NCBI RefSeq assembly: GCF_000686905.1
Contig: NZ_JMLW01000005.1
Span: forward strand, 86,087 to 150,086
DNA length: 64,000 nucleotides
DNA from: Marinospirillum insulare DSM 21763
GTDB lineage: Bacteria > Pseudomonadota > Gammaproteobacteria > Pseudomonadales > Halomonadaceae
Reading direction: 5' to 3'
Part shown: positions 29,644 through 37,921 of the stretch, in pieces
Numbering within the stretch: the stretch's first letter is position 1
Layout of the letters: every line of letters starts with the position of its first letter
Notes under the pieces: generated by a model
What the model saw: only the letters and a program-made list of their open reading frames with translations
What the model was told of the DNA's origin: nothing
Databases searched by the model: none
Position numbers and translations under genes: made by a program

Positions 29644-30176
29644 CCACAACAGCTTATCGGCCTAATAAGCTAAGCACTTTTATATTGTTCACCCTAGTCT
29701 TTATTGTGACAGAAGCTAAAGCGCTACCCGAAGATAGAGAGCTGCCCCTGCAAGTTAAAGCACAAAGCATGCAATGGAATAACCAACAGCAACAAGCCAC
29801 CTACCAAGGTGACGTTGAAGTGCATCAAGGTGAGCTCGTTATAGAAGCAGCGAATTTAAAAATACTACGCACGACCACTGGCGAATTAAAACAGGCAGTG
29901 GCAAATACACCTAAAGGCCAAGCCTATATGCGTGACCTGCCAGACCCAATAAAACCCGAAGTAGAAGCTTGGGGAGAAGTGATTGATTACCTACCTTCTC
30001 AAGACCTAGTTATTTTAACTGGTCAAGCACGGCTTATTCAGGGCACAGACAGCTTTACTGGTCATAAGTTAGTTTACAATCTAGTAACCCAAGACATTCA
30101 AGCCGAACAAAAATCTTCTAGTGACACAAGAGTTGAAGTTATTCTAACGCCCGCTCCTAAAGGAGCAGAAAAATGA
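29640..30176 (+). CDS. lptA: LPS transport periplasmic protein LptA
   Basis: The 178-residue precursor has a signal peptide ending near TEAKA and an OstA-like beta-jellyroll domain ([36 protein letters not shown]). LptA oligomers bridge LPS across the periplasm to LptDE. Both ends overlap neighbours by 4 bp (lptC and lptB), showing tight coupling. Confidence 0.94.
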   Translation: MTTTAYRPNKLSTFILFTLVFIVTEAKALPEDRELPLQVKAQSMQWNNQQQQATYQGDVEVHQGELVIEAANLKILRTTTGELKQAVANTPKGQAYMRDLPDPIKPEVEAWGEVIDYLPSQDLVILTGQARLIQGTDSFTGHKLVYNLVTQDIQAEQKSSSDTRVEVILTPAPKGAEK

Positions 30177-30901
30177 CAAAATGCTTACAAGCCAATAACT
30201 TGCAAAAAAGTTATAAAGGCCGCAAGGTAGTTAAGGATATTAGCCTAACCATCAACCAAGGTGAGATAGTTGGCTTACTTGGCCCCAATGGAGCAGGCAA
30301 AACCACTTCTTTTTATATGGTTGTTGGGTTAGTTAGATCTGATGCAGGCAGTGTATTTTTAGATGGTAAAGATATTACCCAACTACCCATGCACGGTAGA
30401 GCTAGAGCTGGGCTAGGTTACTTACCACAAGAAGCTTCGGTTTTTCGTAAACTAAGTGTAGAAAATAACCTTATGGCTATTTTAGAACTACGCAAAGAAC
30501 TCAGTAAAACTCAACGAACAGCACTGCTTGAAGAATTACTAAATGAGTTTTCAATAACACATATACGCAAAAGCAAAGGAATGAGTCTTTCAGGTGGTGA
30601 AAGGCGCAGAGTAGAAATAGCTCGGGCACTCGCTACAGAACCTGATTTTATTTTATTAGATGAACCCTTTGCAGGTGTAGACCCTATTTCAGTTGCAGAA
30701 ATTATGGGAATCATACGTCAGTTACAGAAAAGGAATATCGGCGTATTAATTACCGACCACAATGTTCGTGAAACCTTAGAAATTTGCGAAAGAGCTTACA
30801 TTGTTAGCGATGGTGCAATCATTGCTCAGGGTAATGCAGAGCAAATTTTAGCTAATGCAGACGTTAGAAGGGTTTACCTCGGTGAACAATTTAAGATATA
30901 A
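30173..30901 (+). CDS. lptB: LPS export ABC transporter ATP-binding protein LptB
   Basis: The 242-residue cytoplasmic ATPase has Walker [13 protein letters not shown] at about 37-48, the [24 protein letters not shown] Q-loop region (here VENNL), signature [15 protein letters not shown] and Walker [13 protein letters not shown]. It drives LPS extraction by LptFG. The gene is followed 46 bp later by rpoN, the usual order. Confidence 0.96.
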   Translation: MTKCLQANNLQKSYKGRKVVKDISLTINQGEIVGLLGPNGAGKTTSFYMVVGLVRSDAGSVFLDGKDITQLPMHGRARAGLGYLPQEASVFRKLSVENNLMAILELRKELSKTQRTALLEELLNEFSITHIRKSKGMSLSGGERRRVEIARALATEPDFILLDEPFAGVDPISVAEIMGIIRQLQKRNIGVLITDHNVRETLEICERAYIVSDGAIIAQGNAEQILANADVRRVYLGEQFKI

Positions 30902-30947
30902 CCTCTCCTAAATACTGGCATAAAAATTGCTACCTTAGATCGCATCA

Positions 30948-32465
30948 ATGGGCTTAACTCTTATGTCTATGAAACCCAGCCTTGGGCTGAACGTCTCACA
31001 GAATCTAGTAATAACACCACAGTTACAGCAGGCTATTTACTTGCTGCAACTTTCCACGCTTGATTTACAACAAGAAATTCAACAAGCCCTAGAAGCCAAC
31101 CCATTACTAGAACTAGAAGAACACCAAGAAGAGCTGCAGGTCGCTACAGACCCCTTTGATACAGCCACACGTGAAGCTAAAAAAGCAGAAGAGCAGCAAG
31201 AAGCAACACCCACAGAAATGAACCAGTGGGAAGAAAAAAACCTACCCGATGAGCTAGCCGTAGATACCAAATGGGACGATGTTTATAGCCATGACTACAG
31301 CCCCAGTTCTGGCGGTGGTGCAAGCCCAGAAGATTACGAAGACTATGCCCGAGACACTGCAGCCACAACCCTGGCAGACCATCTACTCTGGCAACTTAAC
31401 CTAAATATACACAACTCAACCGATCATTTAATTGGTGAAACCTTAATAGATAGCATTAATACCGAAGGCTATCTACGTGATGATTTAGACTCCATAACAG
31501 AGGGTCTACAAAAGCAAAATAGCCAACTGGCCGAACTCACTACAGCAGAAGTACATTCCGTACTCAAGTTAATTCAACGCTTTGATCCACCAGGCATAGG
31601 CGCTAGGGATTTAAAAGAATGCCTTGCTTTACAGCTAGAACAACTAGCAGCTGACACGCCTTACCTTAACCAAGCTATTAAATTAGTAGACCAATACTTA
31701 GAAGTTCTAGCAGCAAAAGACTACCGCTTTTTAATGCGCCGCCTAAAATTAAGCGATGAAGATGAACTTCATGAAGTGATAAGCCTAATACAACAACTTA
31801 ACCCGCGGCCGGGTAACAGCATAGAAAGCGAAACTTCTAGCTACATTATTCCCGACCTACTGCTTAGTCGTACCACCAGTGGCTGGCAAGTAGAGCTTAA
31901 CCCAGACAGCCAACCTAAATTACGTGTACAAGCCAATTACACAGACTTAATAAATAGAGCTGACTCTACAGCAACCAAAGACTACCTTAAAGGCCACCAC
32001 CGCGATGCTCAATGGCTAATTAAAAGCCTGCAAAGCCGTAGTGAAACCCTGCTTAAAGTAGGTAGCAAAATTGTTGAACGCCAACAAGAGTTTTTAGAAA
32101 AAGGGGATGAGTTTATGGTGCCTATGGTATTAGCAGACATTGCTGACGCTATAGAAATGCATGAATCCACTGTGTCACGCGCAACCACTCAAAAGTATAT
32201 GCACACCCCACGCGGTATCTATGAATTAAAATACTTTTTCTCTAGCCATGTTTCTACCAGTGAAGGGGGCGAAGCCTCCTCAACAGCCATACGCGCCATG
32301 CTAAAAAAGCTCATAGCAGATGAACCACCAAGAAAACCACTTTCTGACAACAAGCTAGCCAACCTATTAGCAGACAATGGCATACAAATAGCTAGGCGTA
32401 CTGTTGCCAAATACCGTGAAGCAATGAACATTCCGCCTTCCAGTGAAAGAAAGCGCCTTCGCTAA
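30948..32465 (+). CDS. rpoN: RNA polymerase sigma-54 factor RpoN
   Basis: RpoN directs polymerase to -24/-12 promoters that need enhancer-binding activators. The 505-residue protein has the N-terminal glutamine-rich activator region (QNLVITPQLQQAIYLLQLS), an acidic middle, a core-binding domain (FDPPGIGARDLKECLALQLE) and the C-terminal RpoN box ARRTVAKYREAMNIPPS. ATGs at 30948, 30963 and 30969 are all in frame; the last fits relatives that begin MKPSL, so the start is uncertain by up to seven residues. Confidence 0.96.
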   Translation: MGLTLMSMKPSLGLNVSQNLVITPQLQQAIYLLQLSTLDLQQEIQQALEANPLLELEEHQEELQVATDPFDTATREAKKAEEQQEATPTEMNQWEEKNLPDELAVDTKWDDVYSHDYSPSSGGGASPEDYEDYARDTAATTLADHLLWQLNLNIHNSTDHLIGETLIDSINTEGYLRDDLDSITEGLQKQNSQLAELTTAEVHSVLKLIQRFDPPGIGARDLKECLALQLEQLAADTPYLNQAIKLVDQYLEVLAAKDYRFLMRRLKLSDEDELHEVISLIQQLNPRPGNSIESETSSYIIPDLLLSRTTSGWQVELNPDSQPKLRVQANYTDLINRADSTATKDYLKGHHRDAQWLIKSLQSRSETLLKVGSKIVERQQEFLEKGDEFMVPMVLADIADAIEMHESTVSRATTQKYMHTPRGIYELKYFFSSHVSTSEGGEASSTAIRAMLKKLIADEPPRKPLSDNKLANLLADNGIQIARRTVAKYREAMNIPPSSERKRLR

Positions 32466-32512
32466 CCACCTTTCAACCAGCAAAATAAGTCAAGTGTTAT
32501 TTTGTTGCATTC

Positions 32513-32535
32513 AGCCCTTATCAGGGCTTTGTTTT
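32513..32535 (+). terminator. Rho-independent terminator after rpoN
   Basis: AGCCCT, loop TATC and AGGGCT (32513-32528) form a 6-bp stem followed by TTGTTTT. It lies 48 bp after the rpoN stop. A TACAAT box near 32551 may be the -10 of the hpf promoter. Confidence 0.65.
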
Positions 32536-32589
32536 ATGATAAAAACCGTTACAATGAAAGAGCAATAACTCAATTCTAAGGAGTGCTAC

Positions 32590-32895
32590 ATGCAAATTAA
32601 TATTACTGGTCACCACGTTGAACTAACACCCGCATTGCGTGAGTTTGTAGAAAACAAGTTCGCTAAATTAGAACGTTTCTTTGATCAAATTATCAGCATT
32701 CAAGTTACTCTAACCATTGACAAGTTACGTCAAATTGCTGAGTCAGACATAAAAATTGCAGGTGGTGATGTTCACGCCTCATCAGAAAGCGAAGACATGT
32801 ATGCCTCTATAGACCAACTAATGGACAAGTTAGAGCGCCAACTGATTAAACACAAAGAAAAAACCCAAGCTCGCCAGCAAGGCGCAACTCACTGA
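32590..32895 (+). CDS. hpf: Short-form ribosome hibernation promoting factor HPF
   Basis: The 101-residue protein is a short HPF/YfiA-like factor (MQINITGHHVELTPALREFV, then the basic C-terminal end) that binds the 30S decoding region and promotes 100S dimers with RMF. The strong AAGGAG lies just before the ATG. It is the classic neighbour of rpoN and ptsN. Confidence 0.93.
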   Translation: MQINITGHHVELTPALREFVENKFAKLERFFDQIISIQVTLTIDKLRQIAESDIKIAGGDVHASSESEDMYASIDQLMDKLERQLIKHKEKTQARQQGATH

Positions 32896-32914
32896 ACGGT
32901 TCCACCTGTCCAAC

Positions 32915-33373
32915 ATGCAGATTAACGAAATACTGACCCTAGAGCGCACCTTATTTGGTGTGCCTGGGGGCAGCAAAAAACGTGTACTTGAGTACTTCAG
33001 TAAATTTATATCCCAACAAAATCCTCAGCTAGATGCTGAGGAAATTTTTTCTAGGCTCATTGCCAGAGAACGCTTGGGTAGTACAGGCATAGGTGATGGC
33101 GTAGCACTACCCCATTGCCGCAGTAGCCAGTGCACAGAAGCTGTCGGTACCTTTATACGCCTCAGAGATAAAATTGACTTTGATGCAATTGATGGACAAC
33201 CCGTAGATCTAATTTTCTTACTTCTAGTGCCCGAAGAAGCGAATGAAGCCCATCTACAAACCCTAGCCTTACTTGCCGAACGCTTTTCAAATGAAGAGTT
33301 ACGCAAAGAGCTACGTAAAACTGACCAGCCTGAGCAGCTGTATCAACTCATTAGCTCACCAACCAATGCTTAA
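32915..33373 (+). CDS. ptsN: Nitrogen-regulatory PTS enzyme IIA (EIIA-Ntr)
   Basis: The 152-residue EIIA domain of the nitrogen phosphotransferase system carries the phosphorylated histidine H67 in GVALPHCRSS. Phosphate comes from EI-Ntr (PtsP) through NPr. PtsN modulates potassium transport, sigma-54 output and envelope stress. No membrane IIB/IIC parts are present nearby, as normal for this branch. Confidence 0.95.
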   Translation: MQINEILTLERTLFGVPGGSKKRVLEYFSKFISQQNPQLDAEEIFSRLIARERLGSTGIGDGVALPHCRSSQCTEAVGTFIRLRDKIDFDAIDGQPVDLIFLLLVPEEANEAHLQTLALLAERFSNEELRKELRKTDQPEQLYQLISSPTNA

Positions 33374-33394
33374 CCAGCAAGCAAAGAGGCCTGT

Positions 33395-34267
33395 ATGCAA
33401 CTTGTCATAATTAGTGGACGTTCAGGATCAGGTAAAAGTGCAGCACTTCACGCACTCGAAGACCTTGGTTACTATGCTATAGACAACCTACCAGCAGGTT
33501 TACTGACTCCACTAGCCCAACAAGCAGCCGTACAAAATAACCTAAGTCGGGTTGCAGTAAGCATAGATGCACGCAACCTCTCGCAAGATTTAAATCACTT
33601 CCCCAATATCATGCAAGAGCTCACTGCTGACGGCGTAGATGTTCTAGTGGTTTATCTCAACGCCAGCGCCAAAACACTGATGGAGCGCTTCTCTGCTACA
33701 CGTCGCCGCCACCCTCTAACCCGAGATGGCAAACTCTCTCTAAGCGAAGCCATAGAGCAAGAGGAACAACTCCTCATCCCTTTAGCTAGTTCAGCTGGGA
33801 TAAACCTCGATACAACAAGGCTTTCGACACATGAGCTGCGTAATACCATAGCAGAGCGAGTTGCACGCAAACCTCAACAGTCGCCTACCTTACTGTTTCA
33901 ATCTTTTGGTTTTAAAAATGGTGTACCCCTAGACGCTGACTTAATTTATGATTTGCGCTGCTTACCCAACCCCTTTTGGGATACTTCTTTAAGAGATAAA
34001 TCAGGTCAAGATCAAGAAGTTATCGACTTTCTTGCTGCTCAACCCCTACCTCAAAAAATGTTCACTGATATCAGTCATTTTTTAGAAAGCTGGCTACCCA
34101 ACTATAAAGAAAGTAATCGCAGCTACATTACAGTTGCACTAGGCTGCACCGGCGGACAACATCGCTCAGTTTACCTTGCAGAGCGACTAGGCAAGCATTT
34201 TGAAGAGCAACAACCCGATGTACAAATTCGCCACAGAGATTTAAGCCCATCGCCCCTAACTAGCTAG
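33395..34267 (+). CDS. rapZ: RNase adapter protein RapZ
   Basis: The 290-residue protein has a P-loop GRSGSGKSAAL (8-18) and a C-terminal RNA-binding domain (FGFKNGVPLDADLIYDLRCL, then GCTGGQHRSVYLAERL). In E. coli it delivers the sRNA GlmZ to RNase E and so controls GlmS and amino-sugar supply for the wall. It lies between ptsN and npr. The tail (PSPLTS) lacks the basic end seen in the E. coli protein. Confidence 0.94.
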   Translation: MQLVIISGRSGSGKSAALHALEDLGYYAIDNLPAGLLTPLAQQAAVQNNLSRVAVSIDARNLSQDLNHFPNIMQELTADGVDVLVVYLNASAKTLMERFSATRRRHPLTRDGKLSLSEAIEQEEQLLIPLASSAGINLDTTRLSTHELRNTIAERVARKPQQSPTLLFQSFGFKNGVPLDADLIYDLRCLPNPFWDTSLRDKSGQDQEVIDFLAAQPLPQKMFTDISHFLESWLPNYKESNRSYITVALGCTGGQHRSVYLAERLGKHFEEQQPDVQIRHRDLSPSPLTS

Positions 34268-34287
34268 CTTGATGGAATACCAACCCC

Positions 34288-34557
34288 ATGCAAGAAAAAA
34301 AAGTTACCTTAATAAATAAGCGTGGCCTTCATGCAAGAGCAGCAACACGCTTGGTGCAAACCAGCCAGCAATACCTAGCCAAAACAGAAGTATGTTTGAA
34401 TGAGCGCATAGCCAACGCCCGCAATATTATGCAATTACTCATGCTAGCAGCACCTTGCGGTACAGAATTATTACTGCGTGCTGAAGGTGAAGATGAACAG
34501 CAAGCCATAGCTGCACTAGAAGCTTTGGTACTTAACCGCTTTGATGAAGAAGACTAA
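34288..34557 (+). CDS. ptsO: Phosphocarrier protein NPr (HPr-like)
   Basis: An 89-residue HPr-fold protein with the phosphoacceptor H15 in NKRGLHARAATRLV and the ANARNIMQLLMLAA helix, where sugar-PTS HPr has a regulatory serine. It passes phosphate from EI-Ntr to PtsN. It follows rapZ by 20 bp. Confidence 0.93.
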   Translation: MQEKKVTLINKRGLHARAATRLVQTSQQYLAKTEVCLNERIANARNIMQLLMLAAPCGTELLLRAEGEDEQQAIAALEALVLNRFDEED

Positions 34558-34561
34558 AGCC

Positions 34562-35071
34562 ATGTACGACTACGATGCAAAAGATGAGCAGGATTTACCA
34601 CCCAGCAAAAGCGAACTTAAGCGCCAAATGCAAGCCTTGCAAGAGCTAGGCAAAAAATTATTAGACCTAACCGCTACCCAGTTAACCACGCTTAACCTAG
34701 ATGAAGAGCTCCTCGATGCCTTAGAAGAGCATAAACGCATTAAGTCGCATGAAGCTAAGCGACGCCATTTACAGCGCATAGGCAAGCTAATGCGCAGCCG
34801 TGACAGCCAAAAAATTCAAGCTGCCATGGATATTTATGACTCTAGCTCAAGCGCCCACGCCCAACACTTTCAAAACTTAGAGTATTGGCGAGATAGATTA
34901 ATAGCAGAAGATTCAGCCTTAGCTGAATTTGTAGAGCTTTGGCCTGAGTGTGAAGTACAGCTAGTACGCCAGCTTATTCGTAATACACGTAAAGAAGCAG
35001 CGGCAGATAAACCACCCGCCAGCTCACGCAAACTCTTTCGCTACATGAGAAAGCTCGCAGATCCTAGTTAA
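34562..35071 (+). CDS. darP: Ribosome-associated protein DarP/YjgA family (DUF615)
   Basis: The 169-residue basic, mostly helical protein matches YjgA: DLPPSKSELKRQMQALQELG, the HKRIKSHEAKRRHLQRIGKL motif, YWRDRLIAED, and a C-terminal LVRQLIRNTRKE plus KLFRYMRKL. YjgA/DarP acts late in 50S assembly. I use the ATG at 34562, four bases after the npr stop; an ATG at 34541 would overlap npr by 17 bp. Confidence 0.92.
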   Translation: MYDYDAKDEQDLPPSKSELKRQMQALQELGKKLLDLTATQLTTLNLDEELLDALEEHKRIKSHEAKRRHLQRIGKLMRSRDSQKIQAAMDIYDSSSSAHAQHFQNLEYWRDRLIAEDSALAEFVELWPECEVQLVRQLIRNTRKEAAADKPPASSRKLFRYMRKLADPS

Positions 35072-35147
35072 CACTCTCTCCCTCACTAACTTAAAAAGCG
35101 TGGAACAAACATGGATACATCAGTTGCTGCTGGATCATGGATATAAA

Positions 35148-35618
35148 ATGAAAAAAATAACCCTTGCTGCAGCAGTAATCTTTACACTACTTGTTACAGG
35201 TTGTGCTTCAGTGCCAATGGCTTCACCAGAAGAATCAGCCCAAGCAAAAGAATTTAATCCACCCCCAGAAGGTGCTTCAGGTATTTATGTTTTTCGTAAA
35301 GACTCCCCAGTAGGTGCGGCTCTCAAGAAACATATATGGATTAATGATGAGTGCCTTGGGCCAACTGCAAAAGGAGTTTTCTTTTATCATGAAGTTAAGG
35401 TAGATAAAGAAATTAAGATATCAACAGAATCTGAGTTCTCACCAAACCATTTAACTATAAATGCTGAAGCTGGAAAAAACTATTACTTAGAGCAATATAT
35501 TAAAATTGGTGTATTTGTTGGTGGTGCAAACTTAAAAAAACACACAACTGAGAATGGCATTAAAGAAGTCTCAGAATTAAATCTTGCCAAGAAAGCTATA
35601 TGTAAGCCATTAGATTAA
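35148..35618 (+). CDS. Putative lipoprotein, DUF2846-like
   Basis: From the ATG at 35148 (GGA nine bases upstream) the 156-residue precursor has a short signal peptide and lipobox LVTGC with Cys19. Residue 2 after the cysteine is Ser, consistent with outer-membrane sorting. The mature part reads GIYVFRKDSPVGAA then FFYHEVKVDKEIKIS and AEAGKNYYLEQYIKIG, the DUF2846 pattern of beta strands; no activity is known. The gene and its downstream neighbour are markedly AT-rich (32 % G+C in a sampled 60 bases against 47 % in darP). Confidence 0.75.
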   Translation: MKKITLAAAVIFTLLVTGCASVPMASPEESAQAKEFNPPPEGASGIYVFRKDSPVGAALKKHIWINDECLGPTAKGVFFYHEVKVDKEIKISTESEFSPNHLTINAEAGKNYYLEQYIKIGVFVGGANLKKHTTENGIKEVSELNLAKKAICKPLD

Positions 35619-35648
35619 TGGCCTCACCTTAAAACAGAAGAAAACATC

Positions 35649-36260
35649 ATGTTAAAAAAATTAATATCACCTTTTATTATAGCTTTAATTATTTTACCAG
35701 TGACTGGCCATGCAGACCTACTAGTAGGTATAAATGTTGGAAAGAGCCTATCAGCTGAAATGGAGCTTGATGGAAGCCGCTCTAGTATGCTTACTGCTGA
35801 CACTGACAACACTAGCTTTTCTGCTTACATAGGTAGCAAAAGCCATAAAAACAATAGAATATCAATTGGTTTTGAAAGCATTTCCATAGATTTAAAGGAC
35901 TATAGTGATAAACCAACTGCTACTGGTGTTCGTTTTGATGTAGATTTTGTTTATACAGAACAAAAAGTAAAACCGTATTGGGGAATAGGTTTTGGAGTGT
36001 ATTCTCTAAAAGATTCTCCTGTACTTGTTGGTACAACAGGAGAAGGTGACAGTCAAAAAGGGTTTTCATTTCAAGCTAAGGCAGGCACAAAAATTGAGTT
36101 AGTAAAAAAAATAGAGTTTGACTTATCATTACAGTATCAAACATTTGTTTGGCAAGATGTTGAAATCACGACTCCTGGTGGTATCATTCCAAGAAAAGAA
36201 ACCTACTCATTAAGCAATGATCAATTGACCATTGGTGCAGGTATTGCTTTTATTTTCTAA
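35649..36260 (+). CDS. Predicted outer-membrane beta-barrel protein, unknown function
   Basis: The 203-residue precursor has a Sec signal peptide cut after about residue 22 (PVTGHA/DLLVG). It then has alternating amphipathic strands rich in Gly and aromatic residues (FSAYIGSKSHKNNRISIGFE, VKPYWGIGFGVYSL, FDLSLQYQTFVW) and ends in GAGIAFIF, a C-terminal phenylalanine like those read by the BAM machinery. Size suggests an eight-stranded barrel. It is 30 bp after the lipoprotein gene, so the two are probably one transcript. Specific function cannot be inferred. Confidence 0.7.
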   Translation: MLKKLISPFIIALIILPVTGHADLLVGINVGKSLSAEMELDGSRSSMLTADTDNTSFSAYIGSKSHKNNRISIGFESISIDLKDYSDKPTATGVRFDVDFVYTEQKVKPYWGIGFGVYSLKDSPVLVGTTGEGDSQKGFSFQAKAGTKIELVKKIEFDLSLQYQTFVWQDVEITTPGGIIPRKETYSLSNDQLTIGAGIAFIF

Positions 36261-36368
36261 AATTCAGTCTAAGTATACTTAGTTAAAACATGCAGCTTGC
36301 TATAGATACATGGCAGCTGCTCTTCATATCCATACCCAGTAAACAGCTAAATTAAAACTCCTACATAG

Positions 36369-36512
36369 TGTTTTAGCTATGTTAAAGATATTTTTCTACA
36401 CCCTCGGGCCCTTAAATACGAAGAAAAGAACTACTTAAATGCAGTAGCTGAGTGCCTATACGAAGTGGGGGAAGTTCAATTTGACTTAGTGGTGTTACAC
36501 AACGCAGGCTAG
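36369..36512 (+). pseudogene. Possible decayed protein-coding remnant
   Basis: A plus-strand frame with no start codon gives a protein-like 47-residue string with YVKDIFLHPRALKYEEKNYL and a later FDLVVLHNAG before a TAG. The D-x-V-V-x-x-NAG ending recalls the NNAG turn of short-chain dehydrogenases. The match is short and could be chance, so this is a weak call. Confidence 0.25.
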
Positions 36513-36543
36513 TACTCAAACTTAAAGCCTAGCTACTCGTATA

Positions 36544-36588
36544 ACCGCCAAGGATGGCAAAAACTGCATTTCCGCCATCCTTGGCGGT
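36544..36588. repeat. 15-bp perfect inverted repeat
   Basis: ACCGCCAAGGATGGC (36544-36558) and GCCATCCTTGGCGGT (36574-36588) are exact reverse complements separated by 15 bases. No T-run follows on either strand, so it is not a standard terminator. It lies 56 bp after the prpF stop (in prpF orientation) and may be a REP-like repeat, an mRNA-end stabiliser or a factor-binding site. Confidence 0.8.
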
Positions 36589-36643
36589 CAGACGTACTTG
36601 CAACGACCTAACAAAACAGCAGCTAGGCTTTTAAGTCTCTAAA

Positions 36644-37834
36644 CTAAAAGGTATCAGCCGGCACTAGCACTTCACCTTGCATAATTCTTCTAGCACTGCG
36701 GCTCATCACTGCTTTGGTGGCTTGCCATTGGCCGTCTACTAGCTTAGCTTCCGCACCTACTTTTAAGGTACCTGAAGCATGGCCAAAAGTTACACTGCTG
36801 CGCTCACCACCACCGGCGGCTAGGTTTACTAAGGTGCCTGGTATAGCAGCTGCTGTAGCTATGGCAACCGAAGCTGTACCCATCATGGCGTGGTGCAGTT
36901 TACCCATAGACAAAGCCCTTACACACAGGTCAATATCTTCAGTCTTAAGTTGTTTACCGCTTGAAGTGGTATAACCCTTAGCTGGAGCTACAAAAGAGAT
37001 CTTTGGCGTATGCTGGCGATTAGCCGCTTCTTCTGGGCTGGCAATCAAACCCATTTTAACAGCACCGTAAGCACGAATTTTTTCAAACCAAGCTAATACT
37101 TCTGGCTTAGTATTAATGTCACCTTGCAACTCAGTCGCTGTATAACCTAGTTCGCTGGCATTTAAAAACATGGTTGGAATACCCGCACTTATAAACGTGG
37201 CTTTAAAAGTGCCAATATCAGGTACTTCCAAGTCATCAACTAAATTACCCGTAGGGAACATAGAACCACTGGCATCAGCTGGGTCTAAAAACTCTACAAC
37301 GACTTCAGCAGCAGGAAAGGCAACGCCATCTAAATAGAAGTCGCCCATTTCTTGTACCTGGCCATTTTTCATGGGTATATGCGCAACAATGGTCTTTTGA
37401 ATGTTTTTTTGCCAAATATTCACTGTGCAAATACCATTTTCAGGCACTTTATCGGCACTAACTAAACCTTGGGCTATCGCAAAACTACCCACGGCTGCGG
37501 TTAAGTTACCGCAGTTGCCACTGTAATCAACAAAAGCTTTGTCGATAGCAATTTGGCAAAAAGTATAATCTACATCGTGGCCTTCTTTAGTAGCCGGCCC
37601 TACCAGAACCACTTTACTGGTGCTGGAAGTCGCGCCGCCCATACCATCTATCTGCTGCCCGTAAGGGTCTGGGCTACCAGTGATTCTAAGCAGCAGTTGG
37701 TCGCGTGCTTTACCCGGCTGCTGGGCTGCAGCTGGCAGGTTTTTTTCGTTAATAAAAGTACCCTTAGAAGTACCGCCACGCATATAGGTAGCCGCAACAC
37801 TAATTTGTGGCTGGCTTAAGTCTGTTTGGCTCAT
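36644..37834 (-). CDS. prpF: 2-methylaconitate cis-trans isomerase PrpF
   Basis: PrpF converts the trans-2-methylaconitate made by AcnD into the cis form used by aconitase B in the methylcitrate cycle. The 396-residue protein has the PrpF/DapF-like fold with AATYMRGGTSKGTF at the start, the VDYSGNCGNLTAAVGSFA active-site loop containing a cysteine, and GGGERSSVTFGHASG. AAGGTGA precedes the ATG at 37834. It is the last gene of the prp operon, separated from acnD by a strong hairpin. Confidence 0.95.
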   Translation of the reverse strand: MSQTDLSQPQISVAATYMRGGTSKGTFINEKNLPAAAQQPGKARDQLLLRITGSPDPYGQQIDGMGGATSSTSKVVLVGPATKEGHDVDYTFCQIAIDKAFVDYSGNCGNLTAAVGSFAIAQGLVSADKVPENGICTVNIWQKNIQKTIVAHIPMKNGQVQEMGDFYLDGVAFPAAEVVVEFLDPADASGSMFPTGNLVDDLEVPDIGTFKATFISAGIPTMFLNASELGYTATELQGDINTKPEVLAWFEKIRAYGAVKMGLIASPEEAANRQHTPKISFVAPAKGYTTSSGKQLKTEDIDLCVRALSMGKLHHAMMGTASVAIATAAAIPGTLVNLAAGGGERSSVTFGHASGTLKVGAEAKLVDGQWQATKAVMSRSARRIMQGEVLVPADTF

Positions 37835-37865
37835 AAATCACCTTGTATAAAAAACTGGCTTAGAA

Positions 37866-37897
37866 ATAAAAAAGGCAGGCACTAAGCCTGCCTTTAT
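37866..37897 (-). terminator. Strong hairpin with T-run between acnD and prpF
   Basis: AAAGGCAGGC (37871-37880), loop ACTAA and GCCTGCCTTT (37886-37895) form a perfect 10-bp stem. On the minus strand it is followed by TTTATTT, so it looks like an intrinsic terminator after acnD. prpF follows only about 30 bp further, so it may act as partial attenuation inside the operon. Confidence 0.8.
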
Positions 37898-37921
37898 CGA
37901 CATCCATTAACTCATTAGCAA

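Larger units (their letters stand above)
36261..36643. other. Intergenic region with palindrome, possible gene remnant and long inverted repeat
   Basis: No intact gene. It holds a perfect 14-bp palindrome (CTAAGTATACTTAG, 36269-36282) just after the barrel gene, a 47-codon frame without a start (36369-36512) and a 15-bp inverted repeat (36544-36588), the latter two listed separately. No clear T-tailed terminator is visible for either flanking gene. Confidence 0.5.
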
